Source: SCUN01 sp046598935
GTDB taxonomy: Bacteria; Acidobacteriota; Vicinamibacteria; Vicinamibacterales; SCN-69-37
Length of the DNA: 6,183 bases
NCBI GenBank assembly: GCA_046598935.1
Contig: JBKJHW010000107.1
Location: 1-6,183, forward strand
Reading direction: 5' to 3'
The notes beneath the pieces are model-generated. The model ran no database searches. It had not been told where the DNA came from and saw only the letters and a program-made list of their open reading frames with translations. The position numbers and the translations under genes were made by a program. Numbering within the stretch: the stretch's first letter is position 1; each line of letters opens with the position of its first letter. This document shows positions 4,464 to 6,183 of this stretch, piece after piece.

Positions 4464-4634
4464 ATGCGCTGGAACTTTTTCAAGAAACGCGCCGCCTCGG
4501 TGCATCCGGATGTGGCTCTGTGGTGGAACGACGCGAATGCCGAGGTCGCCGAATCGGTCGGCGCGCCCGATCACGCCGATGCGCTGGCCGCCACCGTAAT
4601 CGGGGAGCGGCTGAAGCAGCGAGAGCATTGGTGA
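4464..4634 (+). CDS. Small hypothetical protein, 56 residues
   Basis: An ATG at 4464, five bases after the M56 stop, opens a 56-codon frame: MRWNFFKKRAASVHPDVALW at the N-terminus and ERLKQREHW at the C-terminus. I do not recognise the family. The N-terminus is basic and the middle is alanine-rich and acidic, with no signal peptide or membrane helix. About 44 of 56 codons end in G or C, which fits the coding style of the neighbours and supports a real gene. The frame is also open upstream into the M56 gene (from 4365), but that part is arginine-rich shadow sequence. There is no strong ribosome binding site; coupling to M56 is likely. The extended -10 of the next gene overlaps its stop codon. 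It could also be non-coding spacer. Confidence 0.55.
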   Translation: MRWNFFKKRAASVHPDVALWWNDANAEVAESVGAPDHADALAATVIGERLKQREHW

Positions 4635-4640
4635 GATAAT
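4632..4640 (+). promoter_or_regulatory. Extended -10 promoter for the DUF1343 gene, nearly leaderless
   Basis: TGAGATAAT at 4632-4640 fits the extended -10 pattern TGnTATAAT, with the hexamer GATAAT matching five of six bases. It ends 10 nt before the ATG at 4651, so transcription would start within a few bases of the ATG. The spacer TTCCCCCGCG contains no Shine-Dalgarno, which agrees with leaderless translation. The -35 position (TGAAGC, about 4612-4617) is poor, as is common for extended -10 promoters. Confidence 0.5.
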
Positions 4641-4650
4641 TTCCCCCGCG

Positions 4651-5823
4651 ATGCAGCTCGGCACCGACATTCTCTTCGATCGGCAACTCCTCAAAGGCCG
4701 CACCGTCGGCGTCGTCTGCAACCCCGCGTCGATTGACGCAAAGTTTCAGCACGTCATCCAGCGCGCCGAAGCGGCGGGCGTCACCGTCGGCGCGATCTTC
4801 GGCCCGCAGCACGGGATCAGGTCGGATCTGCAGGAAAACATGATCGAGACGCCGCACGCAACGGCGTGCGTCGGCACGACGACGAAACGCCGCGTCCCGG
4901 TGTACTCGTTGTATTCGGAGACGCGCGAACCGAGCGAAGAGATGTTGCGCGGCCTCGACGCGCTGGTGATCGACCTGCAGGACGTCGGCACGCGAATCTA
5001 CACCTACATCTACACGATGGCGCACTGCCTTCGCGCGAGCGCGACGCACGGCATTCCCGTGATCGTCTGTGACAGGCCGAACCCGATCGACGGCGTCGCG
5101 GTCGAAGGACCGGTGCTCGAACCGGGGTACGAGTCGTTTGTCGGCCAGTACCCCATTCCGATGCGTCACGGCTGCACCATCGGCGAGCTGGCGAATCTCT
5201 TCAACCAGCATTTCGGCATCGGCGGCAAGCTGGAAGTCGTGAAGATGACGGGCTGGGACCGCACGAAATACTTCGACGAGATCGGCATGGCATGGGTGCT
5301 GCCGTCGCCCAACGTGCCGACGCTCGACGCCGCCATCACGTACCCCGGCACGGTGCTCTTCGAGGGCACGAACGTCTCCGAAGGCCGCGGCACCACGAAG
5401 CCGTTCGAGCTGCTCGGCGCGCCCTGGGTCACCGACGATAACGCGTTCGCCGACGCGCTCAACCGCCAGAACATTGCCGGCGCGCATTTTCGGGCGCACT
5501 CGTTCGAGCCGGTCTTTCACAAGGGCGCCGGCACGACCTGCGGCGGCGTGCAGATGCACATCACCGATCGACGCCAGCTCGCCGCCGTCGAAGCCGGCAT
5601 GATCGTGATCGACGCGTTCCGCCGCGCCGATCCATCCGCGTTCGCCTGGCGCGAGCCGCCGTACGAGTACGAGTACGTGAAGCCGCCGATCGACATCCTG
5701 TTTGGCTCAGACAGGCTGCGCCATGCGCTCGACGCGGGCGTGACGCCCCGTGAGCTCGCGGCAGAATGGCGCGAACCGGTCGCCGCGTTCATGAAAGTGC
5801 GCGAACAGTTCCTGCTGTACTGA
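4651..5823 (+). CDS. DUF1343 protein, NamZ/YbbC-like exo-beta-N-acetylmuramidase family (GH171)
   Basis: This 390-residue protein has the full set of family blocks. They are GTDILF and VVCNPAS near the start, FGPQHGIRSDLQ (50-61), PVYSLYSE (83-90), VIDLQDVGTRIYTYIYTM (106-123), CDRPNPIDGVAVEGP (140-154), QYPIPMRHGCTIGELA (166-181), LPSPNVPTLDAA (217-228) and YPGTVLFEGTNVSEGRGTTK (231-250). Characterised members (NamZ of Bacillus subtilis and relatives) remove terminal MurNAc from peptidoglycan fragments during cell-wall recycling. NamZ is usually exported. This protein begins MQLGTDILFDRQLLKGRTVG, with no signal peptide and no in-frame start upstream back to the stop at 4612-4614, so it probably acts in the cytoplasm on imported fragments. 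The exact substrate is inferred. It has its own extended -10 promoter and is followed after 12 bp by the SRPBCC gene. The neighbouring BlaI/M56 pair makes a cell-wall stress link possible. Confidence 0.9.
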   Translation: MQLGTDILFDRQLLKGRTVGVVCNPASIDAKFQHVIQRAEAAGVTVGAIFGPQHGIRSDLQENMIETPHATACVGTTTKRRVPVYSLYSETREPSEEMLRGLDALVIDLQDVGTRIYTYIYTMAHCLRASATHGIPVIVCDRPNPIDGVAVEGPVLEPGYESFVGQYPIPMRHGCTIGELANLFNQHFGIGGKLEVVKMTGWDRTKYFDEIGMAWVLPSPNVPTLDAAITYPGTVLFEGTNVSEGRGTTKPFELLGAPWVTDDNAFADALNRQNIAGAHFRAHSFEPVFHKGAGTTCGGVQMHITDRRQLAAVEAGMIVIDAFRRADPSAFAWREPPYEYEYVKPPIDILFGSDRLRHALDAGVTPRELAAEWREPVAAFMKVREQFLLY

Positions 5824-5835
5824 GGCGCCGCCAGC

Positions 5836-6183
5836 ATGCCACCCACTTCTCCGGATTCCGGCGGCCGATTCGAGCAAAGCCTTCTCATCGAGACGCCGCC
5901 GGCGCGGGTCTTCGCGTGCTTCTTCGATCCCAACGCGCTTCGGGCCTGGTGGCAGGCCGCGCGATCGGTCACGACGCCCGTCACGCTCGGCGTCTACGCC
6001 GTCGAGTGGCAGACGACGCCGTACCGGGATGATTTGCTCGGCCCGTTGGGCGGAACGTTTTTCGGAACCATTATCGACATCGTTGACGGCCGCGAATTCC
6101 AGGTCGCGGACGCGTACTGGGTGCCGCCCGAAGGCGCGCCGCTCGGGCCGATGACGCTCCACGTCCAGTGTCTCGCCGAAGGC
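5836..6183 (+). CDS. SRPBCC/AHSA1-like domain protein, N-terminal part (runs off the right edge)
   Basis: From the ATG at 5836 the frame is open for 116 codons to the window end with no stop. The start of the domain reads RFEQSLLIETPPARVFACFF, then DPNALRAWWQAARSV. This is the typical opening beta strand and helix of START/Bet v1-like SRPBCC proteins (polyketide-cyclase or AHSA1 type), in which a pattern of xxVF...DPxxLxxWW is common. A later FFGTIIDIVDGREFQVADAYW matches the family's central strands, and PMTLHVQCLAEG would be the following strand before the missing C-terminal helix. Such proteins bind hydrophobic ligands or act as small cyclases or dehydratases; the ligand cannot be told. 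It starts 12 bp after the DUF1343 stop and probably shares its transcript. No clear ribosome binding site is seen. Confidence 0.75.
   Translation, partial: MPPTSPDSGGRFEQSLLIETPPARVFACFFDPNALRAWWQAARSVTTPVTLGVYAVEWQTTPYRDDLLGPLGGTFFGTIIDIVDGREFQVADAYWVPPEGAPLGPMTLHVQCLAEG

Noticed and set aside
4852..4876. 7-bp inverted repeat CGCACGC/GCGTGCG in the DUF1343 gene
   Set aside because: Arms of this length are expected by chance in GC-rich DNA.
4480..5559. 359-codon minus-strand open frame opposite DUF1343
   Set aside because: Shadow of a gene with strong conserved motifs; it has no recognisable domain of its own.
5660..5678. Short TACGAG tandem repeat in the DUF1343 gene
   Set aside because: It encodes YEYEY in a normal coding context and is too short to mean anything on its own.

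Overview
The window is a GC-rich, tightly packed bacterial chromosome segment. It carries eight complete or partial protein genes with recognisable families plus one small hypothetical gene, and no RNA gene, insertion sequence or CRISPR array that I can see. The gene mix suggests a soil-type member of the Acidobacteriota, possibly Vicinamibacteria. The clues are a bacterial deoxyhypusine-synthase homologue, a BlaI/M56 pair, a DUF1343 (NamZ-type) protein, palindromic repeats and near-leaderless gene starts. That assignment is an inference from style, not a proven placement.

Layout. The left edge (1-80, minus) holds the first 26 codons of a deoxyhypusine-synthase-like protein. Only 20 bp away on the plus strand, at 101, starts a membrane-bound 7TM-PAS-HisKA-HATPase histidine kinase, followed after one base by fdhD (1860-2669). 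Convergent to fdhD is a small monoheme cytochrome c (2749-3081, minus). It diverges over 25 bp from a BlaI-type repressor gene (3107-3514) whose end overlaps an M56 zinc peptidase gene (3511-4458). Next come a 56-codon hypothetical gene (4464-4634), a DUF1343/GH171 exo-muramidase-like gene (4651-5823) with its own extended -10 promoter, and the beginning of an SRPBCC-domain gene (5836 to the right edge).

How the genes may work together. BlaI and M56 form the usual repressor plus membrane-protease signalling pair. The M56 protein ends without a penicillin-binding sensor, so the inducer need not be a beta-lactam. The DUF1343 protein acts on cell-wall sugars in characterised relatives, which makes a cell-envelope theme possible. 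The histidine kinase and fdhD look translationally coupled. FdhD delivers sulfur to the molybdenum cofactor of formate dehydrogenases, but no formate dehydrogenase is in view.

The most unusual signal is in and just after fdhD. From 2112 to 2732 there is a run of perfect or nearly perfect inverted repeats: arms of 15, 24+11, 12, 20, 15 (one mismatch), 12, 12 and 19 bp. Seven lie inside the open reading frame and one covers its stop codon. I saw nothing comparable by eye in the other genes. One is a double REP-like unit translated in frame. Another is a 40-bp perfect palindrome over the conserved TGGVHAA motif.
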